Translations under genes and position numbers: made by a program
Shown here: positions 10,128 to 17,968 of the stretch, in pieces
Layout of the letters: the number at the start of each line of letters is the position of its first letter
How positions within the stretch are numbered: position 1 is the first letter of the stretch
The notes under the pieces: model-generated
What the model was told of the DNA's origin: nothing
The model's database searches: none
Seen by the model: the letters and a program-made list of their open reading frames with translations, nothing else
Assembly: GCA_016874975.1 (NCBI GenBank)
Contig: VGSQ01000021.1
Coordinates: 1-36,321 of the forward strand
Length of the DNA stretch: 36,321 nt
Direction of reading: 5' to 3'
Origin: Deltaproteobacteria bacterium
GTDB lineage: Bacteria; Desulfobacterota; Desulfobaccia; Desulfobaccales; 0-14-0-80-60-11

Positions 10128-10171
10128 TTGACAGGGACGCTTCCCTCAGAGATGATTATAACAATCTCTGA
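10128..10171. promoter_or_regulatory. Divergent promoter with perfect 8-bp dyad
   Basis: The spacer contains the inverted repeat TCAGAGAT (10146-10153), 10 nt, ATCTCTGA (10164-10171). On the minus strand a perfect -10 TATAAT (10155-10160) lies in the dyad centre, with TTTTCC 17 nt upstream, facing the GNAT. On the plus strand TTGACA (10128-10133) is 17 nt from GATGAT (10151-10156), facing slyD. The dyad therefore covers both predicted -10 regions, as an operator would. The regulator is not identified. Confidence 0.5.
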
Positions 10172-10186
10172 CCGCAAGGAAAACGC

Positions 10187-10690
10187 ATGGAAATCATTTC
10201 TCAGGACAAATTTGTGCGTCTGGAATACCGTCTGCGTCTCAAATCGGGGGAATATCTTCGGGGAGAACCCGGCCGGCCGGCCCATCTCAGCTTCATCGCC
10301 GGCTGCGGCGAGGTCCTGCCGGGCCTGGAGCGCCGCCTCTGGGGGCTGCCGGTGGACGACCGGGTGGAGTTCGTGGTGCCTGCGGCCGAGGCCTTCGGCG
10401 CCTACGATCCCGACAATGTGCAGGTCTGGACCCGCAAGGTCTTCCCCGCCGAGATGGAGTTGGCGCCGGGGCAGAAGGTGTTGCCCGCGGAGCTGCCCTT
10501 TCCGCCCGAATATCCCCTGACCATCAAGGAAGTGCAGGGTGAGCGGGTGATCCTGGACCTGAACCACCCTCTGGCGGACCAGGACCTTTATTATGAAGTC
10601 CGGGTGCTGGAGGTGCGGCCCGCCACCGCGGAGGAACTGACGCCGCTGAAGCAGTGTCAGGCCTGTCGGGAGGAGAGCATGCAGGGCTGA
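10187..10690 (+). CDS. FKBP-type (SlyD-like) peptidyl-prolyl cis-trans isomerase
   Basis: A 167-residue protein of SlyD/FkpA-like domain order: an FKBP beta strand with KFVRLEYRLRLKSGE, then the GCGEVLPGLERRLWGL hallmark (compare G-x-G-x-x-x-P-G-L-E), an inserted flap region, and the LDLNHPLADQDLYYEVRVLEV return strand typical of SlyD (LDxNHPLAGxxLxFxVxV). It should catalyse proline isomerisation and act as a cytosolic chaperone. The His-rich metal-binding tail of E. coli SlyD is absent; the tail ends in CQACREE with a CxxC. The start at 10187 has AAGGA upstream. A strong hairpin terminator follows at 10716-10744. Confidence 0.88.
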   Translation: MEIISQDKFVRLEYRLRLKSGEYLRGEPGRPAHLSFIAGCGEVLPGLERRLWGLPVDDRVEFVVPAAEAFGAYDPDNVQVWTRKVFPAEMELAPGQKVLPAELPFPPEYPLTIKEVQGERVILDLNHPLADQDLYYEVRVLEVRPATAEELTPLKQCQACREESMQG

Positions 10691-10715
10691 GGCCCGATTG
10701 CGCCTCCCGGGAAAA

Positions 10716-10744
10716 AAACCCCGGCCCTCCAGGGGCCGGGGTTT
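10716..10744. terminator. Bidirectional rho-independent terminator
   Basis: AAACCCCGGCCC (10716-10727), 5-nt loop, GGGCCGGGGTTT (10733-10744): 12-bp stem flanked by an A-run (10712-10718) on the left and a short T-run on the right. It lies between slyD (+) and the ferredoxin gene (-), which converge, and could stop both. Confidence 0.85.
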
Positions 10745-10768
10745 GTCGTTATGGAGTAAAGATGCAGA

Positions 10769-10957
10769 TCAGGTCTCGGTGATGGTGATGGCCCCAGAGG
10801 GGCACACTTCGATGCAGCTCTCGCAGCCCAGACACTCATCCTCGTTCACCACCACGGCCTTGTCGTTCTGCATCTCGAAAACCCCCGTGGGACAAACATT
10901 GACGCATTCTTCATCGCCGGTGCACTTGTCGGCGTCCACTTCCACCCGCCAAGCCAT
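10769..10957 (-). CDS. Dicluster ferredoxin with Asp in the first cluster motif
   Basis: A 62-residue low-potential electron carrier. The second site is a canonical CxxCxxCxxxCP (C42, C45, C48, C52). The first reads C12-TG-D15-EE-C18-VNV-C22-P: aspartate replaces the second cysteine. In ferredoxins such as Pyrococcus furiosus Fd and Desulfovibrio africanus Fd III this substitution gives an Asp-ligated or easily interconverted [3Fe-4S]/[4Fe-4S] cluster. I chose the start at 10957 (MAWRVEV) because GGAGG lies upstream; longer in-frame starts give no conserved sequence. The 218-nt leader toward cbiA holds a series of hairpins. The partner enzyme is unknown; the dsr genes are upstream on the same strand. 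Confidence 0.92.
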   Translation of the reverse strand: MAWRVEVDADKCTGDEECVNVCPTGVFEMQNDKAVVVNEDECLGCESCIEVCPSGAITITET

Positions 10958-11036
10958 AAGGGAAACCTCCTTATCCGATTGTCTATGACTAAGTGCCAGC
11001 CGGCCCTGAACAGAGCCGGAATTGATGCCTTCCATA

Positions 11037-11148
11037 CCCGGGCTGCCGGCCCCACCCCGCGGCTCCCGCCCGGGTGAGAGGTGGGGCTGCGCGGCACCAC
11101 CTCAGGCCGGTTGCCGGCGACTCTCCGGTCGGGGCGGGATGACCGGAG
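11037..11148 (-). other. Cluster of four hairpins between cbiA and ferredoxin
   Basis: Four inverted repeats follow one another: CTCCGGTC/GACCGGAG (11123-11130 with 11141-11148), GCCGG/CCGGC (11106-11110 with 11114-11118), GAGGTGG/CCACCTC (11078-11084 with 11097-11103) and CCCGGGC/GCCCGGG (11037-11043 with 11068-11074). No T-run follows any of them. They could form the 3' end of the cbiA mRNA or a structured leader of the ferredoxin mRNA. Confidence 0.5.
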
Positions 11149-11175
11149 CCGGGGTGGTTGCCTCAACGGGTTATG

Positions 11176-12648
11176 CTAGCGGATTTTTGCCCGCCGTTGG
11201 CCCCCGCCTTCGGTCCGTCGTTCCATCCCGCCCGGTTCCGGCGGGGCGGCGGCCTGTCGGCGCCGGTGATAGGCCTCGGCCTGCCGCACCAGGGAGGGAG
11301 CCCAATCGGGCGCGCCCAGGGCGTGAAGATGCGAGTATGTGGCCAGCACGTTTTGGTATAACAGTCCGTCCCGGTGTCCGCCGATGCCGGCCCCCCGGAG
11401 CACCCGGAAGGCCATGGGCGCCTCGGGGCCGGGCTCCGGGTCGATGCGGGAATAGTGGAACTCGTGGCCCTTGAGCCGGACGCCGGCCGGGAAAAAGGGG
11501 TTGGGGGCGCAGACTTCCAGGATGGTATAGCCGTGGCCCTGGGGCGCCCGCCCCATGACGAAGTCAAAGGGGAACACGCCCGCCATGGGGAAGCGCTCCC
11601 CCTGGAGGGTGGCGATGGCCTGCCCCAGGTACATGAGCCCGCCGCATTCGGCGTACACCGGCAAACCCTGCTGCGCCGCGGCCTTGACGGACATCCGGAA
11701 GGAGCGGTTGCGGGCCAGGTCCCGGGCATGGGTCTCGGGAAAACCGCCGCCGATGTAAAGGCCGTCCAGATCGTCGGGCAGGGCCGGATCGGTGAGGGCG
11801 CTGAGCCACACCAGCCTGGCTCCGTGGGCCTCCAGGGCCTCCAGGTTTTCCGGATAATAGAACTGGAAGGCCGAGTCCCGGATGACGCCGATGTTGACCA
11901 GATCCCGGGCCGTCTCCGGGGACGGTTCGTCCACTGCAGAGAGCGGCAGGGGCGGCGCCTGGCAGGCCACCTGCCAGAGACCGTCCAGGTCCAGATAGCG
12001 CTCCGCCAGGTCCCGGGCGGTTTCGATGGCGCGCTGCACCCCCCGGTGCTCCGGCGGCGGCACCAGGCCCATGTGGCGCTCGGGAAAGACGGCGCACTTG
12101 AGACGCGGCACCGCCCCCAACACCGGCACGCCGCAATAGTGCTCGATGGCGTTCCTGAGGATGGCTTCGTGACGGGGGCGGGCCACCTGATTGAGGATGA
12201 CTCCCCGGAGGGGGACCTGCGGGTCGAAGTGCTGGCAGCCCAACACCAGGGCGGCGGCGGTGCGGGTCATCATGGTGCAATTGAGCACCAGCACCACCGG
12301 GGTGGCCAGCAGTTTGGCCAGTTCTGCAGTACTGAAGGTTCCCTGGGCGTCCAGGCCGTCGTAAAGTCCCCGGTTGCCCTCGATGACCAGGGCATCGGCT
12401 TGGGCGGCGTGACGGCCCACCAAGGCCATAATCTGGGCCCCCTCCATGAGGAAGGGGTCCAGGTTATGACTGGGACTGCCGGCCGCCAGGCCGTGCCAGG
12501 CGGGGTCGATATAGTCCGGCCCCTTCTTGAACGGGACCAAACTCTTCCCCCTGGCCCGCCAGGCGGCCAGCAAACCCAAGGTCAGGGTGGTCTTGCCGGC
12601 CCCACCCCGAAGCGCAGACAGGAGCAATCGGGGACAGGGCCGATGCAT
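11176..12648 (-). CDS. cbiA: Cobyrinate a,c-diamide synthase family (CbiA/DsrN-like glutamine amidotransferase)
   Basis: ATP- and glutamine-dependent amidase of 490 residues. The N-terminal dethiobiotin synthetase-like domain has the P-loop RGGAGKTT (14-21) and KKGPDYIDPAWH; the C-terminal glutaminase domain has YIGGGFPETHA, the nucleophile C335 in AECGGLMYLG and a downstream KGHEFHYS histidine region. CbiA amidates cobyrinate. In organisms with dsr genes the homologue DsrN is thought to amidate siroheme for dissimilatory sulfite reductase. The start overlaps the dsrD stop (TGATG) and the gene ends the dsrABD run, so I favour the siroheme amidase role, while a role in B12 synthesis cannot be excluded. 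Confidence 0.92.
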   Translation of the reverse strand: MHRPCPRLLLSALRGGAGKTTLTLGLLAAWRARGKSLVPFKKGPDYIDPAWHGLAAGSPSHNLDPFLMEGAQIMALVGRHAAQADALVIEGNRGLYDGLDAQGTFSTAELAKLLATPVVLVLNCTMMTRTAAALVLGCQHFDPQVPLRGVILNQVARPRHEAILRNAIEHYCGVPVLGAVPRLKCAVFPERHMGLVPPPEHRGVQRAIETARDLAERYLDLDGLWQVACQAPPLPLSAVDEPSPETARDLVNIGVIRDSAFQFYYPENLEALEAHGARLVWLSALTDPALPDDLDGLYIGGGFPETHARDLARNRSFRMSVKAAAQQGLPVYAECGGLMYLGQAIATLQGERFPMAGVFPFDFVMGRAPQGHGYTILEVCAPNPFFPAGVRLKGHEFHYSRIDPEPGPEAPMAFRVLRGAGIGGHRDGLLYQNVLATYSHLHALGAPDWAPSLVRQAEAYHRRRQAAAPPEPGGMERRTEGGGQRRAKIR

Positions 12649-12890
12649 CAGTGTTTGGCCGCCGCTTCTTCGTGGGGAATTTCGACGAAGCTGCCACCGA
12701 AATAGGTGTACACGCAGCGACCGGCATCGACCAGGGTCTTGATAGCATCCTGGACGATCTTCTTATCCACCTCAGGATGTTTTTTAATCATATCCTTCCA
12801 GATGTCCGAGGCTTTGAGCTTTCTTTTGCCGTGGGCCTTTTCGACCATCTGAAAGATTTCTTCTACAAGTTCTTCCTTAGAAATTCCCAT
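12648..12890 (-). CDS. dsrD: Dissimilatory sulfite reductase-associated protein DsrD
   Basis: An 80-residue winged-helix protein, close to the 78 residues of Desulfovibrio DsrD. It shows the recognisable KASDIWKDM segment and the C-terminal VYTYFGGSFVEIP. DsrD has been reported to stimulate DsrAB activity, and it is a marker for the reductive (sulfate/sulfite-reducing) version of the pathway. It lies 14 nt after dsrB, and its stop overlaps the cbiA/dsrN start by one base, so it is part of the dsr operon. Confidence 0.96.
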   Translation of the reverse strand: MGISKEELVEEIFQMVEKAHGKRKLKASDIWKDMIKKHPEVDKKIVQDAIKTLVDAGRCVYTYFGGSFVEIPHEEAAAKH

Positions 12891-12904
12891 TTAACTCACC
12901 TACT

Positions 12905-13978
12905 TTAGAATTTAAAATGCATTGACGTCCTATAAGTTTCATACGCCTGGAACTTATAGTCGTCAATATGCTGGAAGGTGAACGGCAGGTCGCACACCTC
13001 GAAGAACTTTTCCCAACCGATGCGCTCGATCCACTCGCCCAGGCGCTCCCACTTGTTGGCGCCTTCCGCATACTTGATGAGGATTTTGCGGATGGTCTCC
13101 ACGGTTTCCGGCCAGCGGGGCGGATTGTTGGGAATGTAAGGCACGGCCAGCCGGGAGAAGGCCGGCGGGCTCTTGGCGTTGGAAACCTTGCCCCCCACCA
13201 GGAGGGCCACGCCGCCTTTCTCGGAGTCAAAGCAGGGCAGGGCCGGGCACATGGTGTAGCAGTTGCCGCAGTACATGCAACGGGGCTCGTTCACCACCAC
13301 GCTCTTGATGCTCTTGTCCGGATGGGGCCGGATGGCGCCGGTGGGACAGGAGGCGATGGTGGTGGGAATCTCGCACAGATGGCGCAGCTTTTGGTGATCA
13401 ATCTTGGGCACCGTCCGGTGCACGCCGCACATGGCGATATCGGAGCAGTGCACCGCGCCGCACATGTTGATGCAGCAGGCCAGAGCAATGCGCACCTGGG
13501 CCGGCAGCTGGTGGCTGCCGAAGTACTCGAACAGGTCGTCCATCACCGCCTTGACGGGCCCGGAGGCGTCGATGGCCGGGGTGTGGCAGTGCACCCAGCC
13601 CTGGGTGTGGATGATGCTGGTGACGGAATGACCGGTGCCGCCCACGGGCCAACCCAGTTCCTTCAGATCCTTCTTCAGGGGTTCAATCCTGGCCTTGTCG
13701 GTGAGCAGGAACTCGATATTATTGCGGCTGGTGAAGCGGAAGTAGCCATCGCAGAATTTGTCGGCCAGGTCGCATACTTCACGCACGAAATCGGTGCTGA
13801 TCAGGCGGGAGGCTCCGGCCCGCACGGAGTAAAGCTCCGCGCCGCTCTCGGACACATGCTTCAACACGCCGGGTTCAGGGATCTCATGATATTTCCACTT
13901 GCCGTAGTTTTCCTTGATGATGGGCGGCAAGAACTGTTCGTAATGCGGCGGGCCGATATCGGTTTTACGTTCGCTCAT
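12905..13978 (-). CDS. dsrB: Dissimilatory sulfite reductase beta subunit
   Basis: Beta subunit of the DsrAB heterotetramer that reduces sulfite, delivering sulfur to DsrC, in the cytoplasm. The 357-residue protein has the [10 protein letters not shown] nitrite/sulfite reductase half-domain region, the siroheme/Fe-S cysteine set around [16 protein letters not shown], and the inserted ferredoxin domain [18 protein letters not shown]. It is slightly shorter than the Desulfovibrio protein. It starts 42 nt after dsrA and is followed 14 nt later by dsrD. Confidence 0.97.
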   Translation of the reverse strand: MSERKTDIGPPHYEQFLPPIIKENYGKWKYHEIPEPGVLKHVSESGAELYSVRAGASRLISTDFVREVCDLADKFCDGYFRFTSRNNIEFLLTDKARIEPLKKDLKELGWPVGGTGHSVTSIIHTQGWVHCHTPAIDASGPVKAVMDDLFEYFGSHQLPAQVRIALACCINMCGAVHCSDIAMCGVHRTVPKIDHQKLRHLCEIPTTIASCPTGAIRPHPDKSIKSVVVNEPRCMYCGNCYTMCPALPCFDSEKGGVALLVGGKVSNAKSPPAFSRLAVPYIPNNPPRWPETVETIRKILIKYAEGANKWERLGEWIERIGWEKFFEVCDLPFTFQHIDDYKFQAYETYRTSMHFKF

Positions 13979-14020
13979 GATCCTTTCTCTCCTTAGTTGG
14001 CAAGTTGCAGCGGCAAGGCC

Positions 14021-15280
14021 TTATTCCACATCAAAGCCTTCGGTCTGATAGTATTTCCGGCCTTTGGCTTCGGCGTCAAAGTCGGATTGATTCCAGAAGA
14101 AGAAGGGGTTGGCCCGGGGGATCCGGACCTGCTGCGGCGCGGGCGGCAGTTCCGCGGCTTCCAGGAATTCCCGCATGCCCAGGCGCAGAATGAGTTCTCC
14201 CACTCTTTCCCGGTTCTTGCCGTGTTCGGCCCACCATTCGGTGATCCTGCTGTTCAATTCCTTAAACTCGTCATAGGGGGACTCCATCACCATGAAGGGC
14301 TGAATCACCCAACTGAGCTGCGCCCCTTCCAGGATGGGAGCATGGGAGCCCAGCAGAATGGCGGCGCCGGTTTCCGTGCCGGGCCGCAGAGCCTGGGGCA
14401 TCATGTTGATGCAGTGCATGCAGTGGTTGCAGTTCCGATCGTCGATCTTCAGGGTCTTGCCGTCATAGCTCATGCAGTAAGTGGGGCACAGACCCACCAC
14501 ATCAGCCTGGACATCCAGCTTGTCAACGTGGGCGCCGCCACCCTTGGGCTTCAGCTCGCCGCCGGCGTAGGCCTGCACCGCAGACTGGTCGACGCGGATG
14601 TCATCCTTCCAGACGCCGATCACGGACAAGTCGGCCCGAGCCACCGCGGCCACGCAGTCATTGGGGCAGCCGGAGAATTTGATCTTGTACTTATAGGGGT
14701 AGGAAGGCCGGTGCAGGTCGAACTGCATCTCCTGAGTAATTTCGTAGCAGGCCTCCATGGTGTCGTAACAGGACCATTCGCAGCGTGCGGGACCCACGCA
14801 GCAGGAGGGGCTGCGGAAAGTGGAACCGGAGCCGCCCAGGTCCCAACCGGCCGCAGTCAATTCCGCGAAGCAGGGTTCCAAATTCTCGGTGCGGCAACCC
14901 AGGAAGATGACGTCGCCGGTGGCGCCATGCAGGTTCATGACGCTGCTGCCGTGTTTGTCCCAGATGTCGCACAGTTGCCGCAAAGCCGCGGTGGTGTAAA
15001 ACCACCCGGAGGGCTGGTTGATGCGCATGGTGTGGAAATGTTCCACCCCGGGAAACTCATCCGGCAAGTCGGAATACCGGCCGATAATGCCCGATCCGTA
15101 GCCCAGGACGCCCACGATGCCGCCGTGCTTCCAATGGGTGATTTTCTCCTGGTAAGACCGTTCCAACTGTCCCAAAAGGTCTAGGACCTGGGGTTTCTTG
15201 GCGGCGATCCTCTTGAGGTCCGTGACAAAACTGGGCCAAGGGCCGCTTTCCAGTTGATCCAGCAATGGGGTTTTGGACAT
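14021..15280 (-). CDS. dsrA: Dissimilatory sulfite reductase alpha subunit
   Basis: Alpha subunit of DsrAB, the terminal enzyme of sulfate respiration. The 419-residue protein shows the KHGGIVGVLGYGSGIIGRY N-terminal signature, HTMRINQPSGWFY, the siroheme-[4Fe-4S] cysteines in CCVGPARCEWSC and SGCPNDC, and the ferredoxin domain NCNHCMHCINMMPQAL. First gene of dsrA-dsrB-dsrD-cbiA/dsrN. The ATG at 15280 is preceded by GGGAGGAA. A promoter candidate lies at 15347-15375 in the spacer after the M16 gene. Confidence 0.98.
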   Translation of the reverse strand: MSKTPLLDQLESGPWPSFVTDLKRIAAKKPQVLDLLGQLERSYQEKITHWKHGGIVGVLGYGSGIIGRYSDLPDEFPGVEHFHTMRINQPSGWFYTTAALRQLCDIWDKHGSSVMNLHGATGDVIFLGCRTENLEPCFAELTAAGWDLGGSGSTFRSPSCCVGPARCEWSCYDTMEACYEITQEMQFDLHRPSYPYKYKIKFSGCPNDCVAAVARADLSVIGVWKDDIRVDQSAVQAYAGGELKPKGGGAHVDKLDVQADVVGLCPTYCMSYDGKTLKIDDRNCNHCMHCINMMPQALRPGTETGAAILLGSHAPILEGAQLSWVIQPFMVMESPYDEFKELNSRITEWWAEHGKNRERVGELILRLGMREFLEAAELPPAPQQVRIPRANPFFFWNQSDFDAEAKGRKYYQTEGFDVE

Positions 15281-15346
15281 GAACGTTCCTCCCTCTTTTG
15301 AATGGTCCCCGAGGGGCTTATCCTTTTTTTCACAATACCAAACCCA

Positions 15347-15375
15347 ATCTCATACCATCACAAGCAATTTGTCAA
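15347..15375 (-). promoter_or_regulatory. Predicted dsr operon promoter and overlapping half-palindrome
   Basis: On the minus strand a perfect -35 TTGACA (15370-15375) is followed after 17 nt by TGAGAT (15347-15352), a weak -10. The -35 lies in an imperfect palindrome, TGACAA-ATTGC-TTGTGA, with ACAA/TTGT half-sites that could bind a dimeric regulator. The leader to dsrA would be about 60 nt. The spacer is AT-rich compared with the genes around it. Confidence 0.42.
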
Positions 15376-15389
15376 CTAAAAAATATGGC

Positions 15390-16703
15390 CTAAATTTCGT
15401 CGATGAGATTCACCGGACAAATGGCCTCCAAAGCCTCCCGGCAGAGGGCCGCGGGGCCCACCACCAGAGTCGCCAGGGCCTCGGGGTGCAGGTGCTCCCG
15501 GGCGGCCGCCTGGACCTCTGCCAGGGTCACGGCCTCCATGGCGTCGGGATAGCGATTCAGATAGTCCAGACCCAGGTCGTACAGGTCCACCGCCACCACC
15601 TGGCGGGCCAGGGCCCGGGTGGTCTCCAGGCGCAGCGGGAAGTTGCCCACATAGAAGGAGCGGGCGTCGGCCAACTCCTGGGCCGTGACCCCGGACTTCT
15701 GCACCTGCCGGAGCACCGCGCCGATCTCCTGCACCACCGTGGCGGTGTGCCGGGCCGGGGTGAAAGTGGACACCGTGAACGGCCCCGGCGCCCGGCGGAA
15801 GCTGAAGAGGCTGCGGATGCCGTAAGTGAGTCCCAACTCGGCCCGGATGCGGCCCATGAGGCGGGAGGAAAACCCCCCTTCCCCCAGGATGTAATTCATC
15901 AGCCGCACGGCAAAGAAATCCGGGTGGGCCCGGGGCGGGCCCAGGAAACCGGCGCGGATCTCGCTCTGGGTCAACTCCGGCCGGTTAAGGAGGTAGATTC
16001 CGGGGGTCCCCGGTCGGTCCGGCGGCTCCGCATAGGCCGGGCTGGGCGGGCCGCCGCCGGTCCAGGCGGCCCAGTGCCGCTCCGCCTCGTCCTCCACCAG
16101 GCTGCGGGGCGCCATGCCCACCACCACCAGGGTGGCGGCTTCGGGGCTGAACTCCCGTCCATAGTGGCCAGTCAGGTCCTGGAGGGTGAGGCGATCCAGG
16201 CTCTCCGGCTCGCCCCGGATGGCGTGTCCGTAAGGAGCGCCCCCGAAAAAGAGGCGGGTGAAGGTGCGGGAGGCCAACTCCCGGGGATCGTCCAGCACCT
16301 GGGCCAGTTCAGCCCGGCGGCGCTCCACCAACAGGGGAAACTCCTCCGGGGGAAAGAGCGGCGTCTGCACGACTTCCGCCAAGGTGGCCATGAGCTCAGG
16401 AAAATCCTCGGCCAGACCGTCCAGGCTGATAAAGGTGGCGTCCCAATTGGCCCGGGACTCCAGAGTGGCCCCCAGGGACTCCACGTCCCGGGCCAACTCC
16501 AGTTGGCGGCGCCGGGCCGTGCCCAGGGTGAGGTACTCCGCGGTCCAGTCCGCCACCCCAGGCTTGTCCGGGGGGTCGGTCTCGGCGCCCCGTTTCACCA
16601 TGAAAATGAGACTGACCCAGGGCACCCGGCCATATTCCAGGCTCACCACCTTCAGACCATTGGCCAACCAGATCTGCTCCATTGCCGGCACCAAACGTGT
16701 CAT
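15390..16703 (-). CDS. M16 family peptidase homologue lacking the zinc motif
   Basis: A 437-residue protein with the M16 (pitrilysin/MPP-like) two-domain layout: N-terminal LANGLKVVSLEYGRVPWVSLIFMVKRGAE, later GAPYGHAIRGEPESL, and a C-terminal domain with LGEGGFSSRLMGRIRAELGLTYGIRS, a hallmark stretch. The inverted zinc motif HxxEH is missing: the aligned residues in GVADWTAEYLTLGT (49-62) are D52, A55 and E56. It is therefore probably an inactive subunit, as found in M16B heterodimers, but no active partner is adjacent. No signal peptide is evident. The start at 16703 has AAGGA about 10 nt upstream; M8 (16682) is an alternative. Confidence 0.88.
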   Translation of the reverse strand: MTRLVPAMEQIWLANGLKVVSLEYGRVPWVSLIFMVKRGAETDPPDKPGVADWTAEYLTLGTARRRQLELARDVESLGATLESRANWDATFISLDGLAEDFPELMATLAEVVQTPLFPPEEFPLLVERRRAELAQVLDDPRELASRTFTRLFFGGAPYGHAIRGEPESLDRLTLQDLTGHYGREFSPEAATLVVVGMAPRSLVEDEAERHWAAWTGGGPPSPAYAEPPDRPGTPGIYLLNRPELTQSEIRAGFLGPPRAHPDFFAVRLMNYILGEGGFSSRLMGRIRAELGLTYGIRSLFSFRRAPGPFTVSTFTPARHTATVVQEIGAVLRQVQKSGVTAQELADARSFYVGNFPLRLETTRALARQVVAVDLYDLGLDYLNRYPDAMEAVTLAEVQAAAREHLHPEALATLVVGPAALCREALEAICPVNLIDEI

Positions 16704-16920
16704 GGCTGACTTTCCTTACCTGGATTTCTGCCCGCTCTCACCAAACCAACCCCTCTGTAATTATTGCGTCCCCAAAAACTTACCAAAATCTCCAGGGCCC
16801 ATCAGCCTTCTTCTCCCTCCCCCCCGATGAAGGGGGACGGCGTCAGGGGTGGCATAATAGCTTTGCATTTCAGGATGTTGCCCTGACAAACGCCCCCTCC
16901 CCCCGGCAAATCTTTTCCCT

Positions 16921-16937
16921 GGGGCGCGGTGCGCGCC
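16921..16937. repeat. GGTGCGC palindrome family, variant copy
   Basis: GGGCGCGGTGCGCGCC is a shortened variant of the GGTGCGC-GCGCACC palindrome, again followed by TTAC (minus-strand GTAA). It lies immediately downstream of the DUF3786 gene stop. Confidence 0.45.
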
Positions 16938-17771
16938 TTACCCGTTCTCAGGCCTCTCCTCATTCTCCTCCATGAGATGCCCCAGCAGCCGCTCCACCAG
17001 GAAGAGGATGGACTCCAGGTCCAGAAAATCCAGGACCCGGTTGTCCAGGAGCAGGTGGGCCTGGGCCTGGAAGCCCTCCTCTGGTTCCGCCTCCCAGAAG
17101 AGGAGCAGCACCGGCAGCTTCGGCAGCGGCTGGAAGACCATCTGCACCTGGGCGCCCTCGCCCACCTGGGCCGGCCCACCCCCCAAAGCCAGGGACCGCT
17201 GGCGCAGCTCTTCGGCCCGACCGGCAAAATGGTCGGCCAGCTTCCCCTCCAGGCGGGCCATGGTTTTGGCCTTGGACACCGAATTGGGCAGGGTCTTATA
17301 GGCGATCCAGGTTCCCCCGGGCTCTCCGGCGCCCTGGGAGGCGATGTAGTTGTAGAGCAGGATGGCGTCCCAGGGGTCGGCCGCCGCTTCCGGCGGATAG
17401 CGCACCTGGTCCTTGAAGACGGTGAGCCGGTGGCCGAAATAGGGGATCTCCAGGAAGGGCCGGCCCCCGCTCTCCCCCGCCAAGGCCCCCAGCCCCGGGG
17501 CCAGGGCGGCGAAGTCCAGGGGCGCCACCTTCTCCTGGAGGGCCTCCAGGGCGATGGCCAGGGACTCCCGCCGCCGGCCCACGCCCTGCTCCTGCTGGCC
17601 CTTCACCTGCTCTGCCAGGCGCAGGGCCTCGCCCGACAGGTAGGGGCATTTGGCAAGATCCTCCCCCTCCTTGATCACCTGGGTGGCGAAGGCCAGACAG
17701 GTGCTCACCCCGCACTCCCCGCAATTGGTGCGGGGCAGAACCTTGAACAGCTCCAGGACCGTGATTGCCAT
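16938..17771 (-). CDS. Fe-S domain / DUF3786 protein
   Basis: A 277-residue protein joining an N-terminal four-cysteine Fe-S motif (C17, C20, C25, C42 in TNCGECGVSTCLAFA...KCPYL) to a DUF3786 domain. The Fe-S motif resembles that of the corrinoid iron-sulfur protein large subunit and of RnfB-type proteins. DUF3786 proteins are common in anaerobes with corrinoid and acetyl-CoA pathways, but their function is unknown to me. Residues near DPWDAILLYNYIASQG and the C-terminal LLLDNRVLDFLDLESI belong to the DUF3786 part. The start overlaps the stop of the small upstream gene by one base (TAATG). Confidence 0.88.
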   Translation of the reverse strand: MAITVLELFKVLPRTNCGECGVSTCLAFATQVIKEGEDLAKCPYLSGEALRLAEQVKGQQEQGVGRRRESLAIALEALQEKVAPLDFAALAPGLGALAGESGGRPFLEIPYFGHRLTVFKDQVRYPPEAAADPWDAILLYNYIASQGAGEPGGTWIAYKTLPNSVSKAKTMARLEGKLADHFAGRAEELRQRSLALGGGPAQVGEGAQVQMVFQPLPKLPVLLLFWEAEPEEGFQAQAHLLLDNRVLDFLDLESILFLVERLLGHLMEENEERPENG

Positions 17772-17968
17772 TAACCCCGGTCCAGTTCTTCCTCCAGAGT
17801 CTGGGCGGCCACTCTGGCGTGATTGATGGCCTCATCGAAGCGGTCGGAGCGATACTGATCATAGAGTCCGCAGCCGCAGTCGGCCAGTTTATCAAAGACC
17901 TGATTTTCCTCAATGTAGGCGATGAGCGCCCGAGTGGCGCGGATCAGCCCCCATGCCTGGTCGTGCAC
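17771..17968 (-). CDS. Small conserved-looking protein coupled to DUF3786
   Basis: A protein of about 65 residues, rich in acidic and basic residues, with the central motif ADCGCGLYDQY and two helices (N-terminal AWGLIRATRALIAYIEEN, C-terminal ARVAAQTLEEEL). I do not recognise the family. I chose GTG 17968 as start because AGGAGG then sits 6 nt away; the ATG at 17974 touches the Shine-Dalgarno sequence directly. Its stop overlaps the DUF3786 start (TAATG), so the two proteins are probably made together. Confidence 0.65.
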   Translation of the reverse strand: MHDQAWGLIRATRALIAYIEENQVFDKLADCGCGLYDQYRSDRFDEAINHARVAAQTLEEELDRG

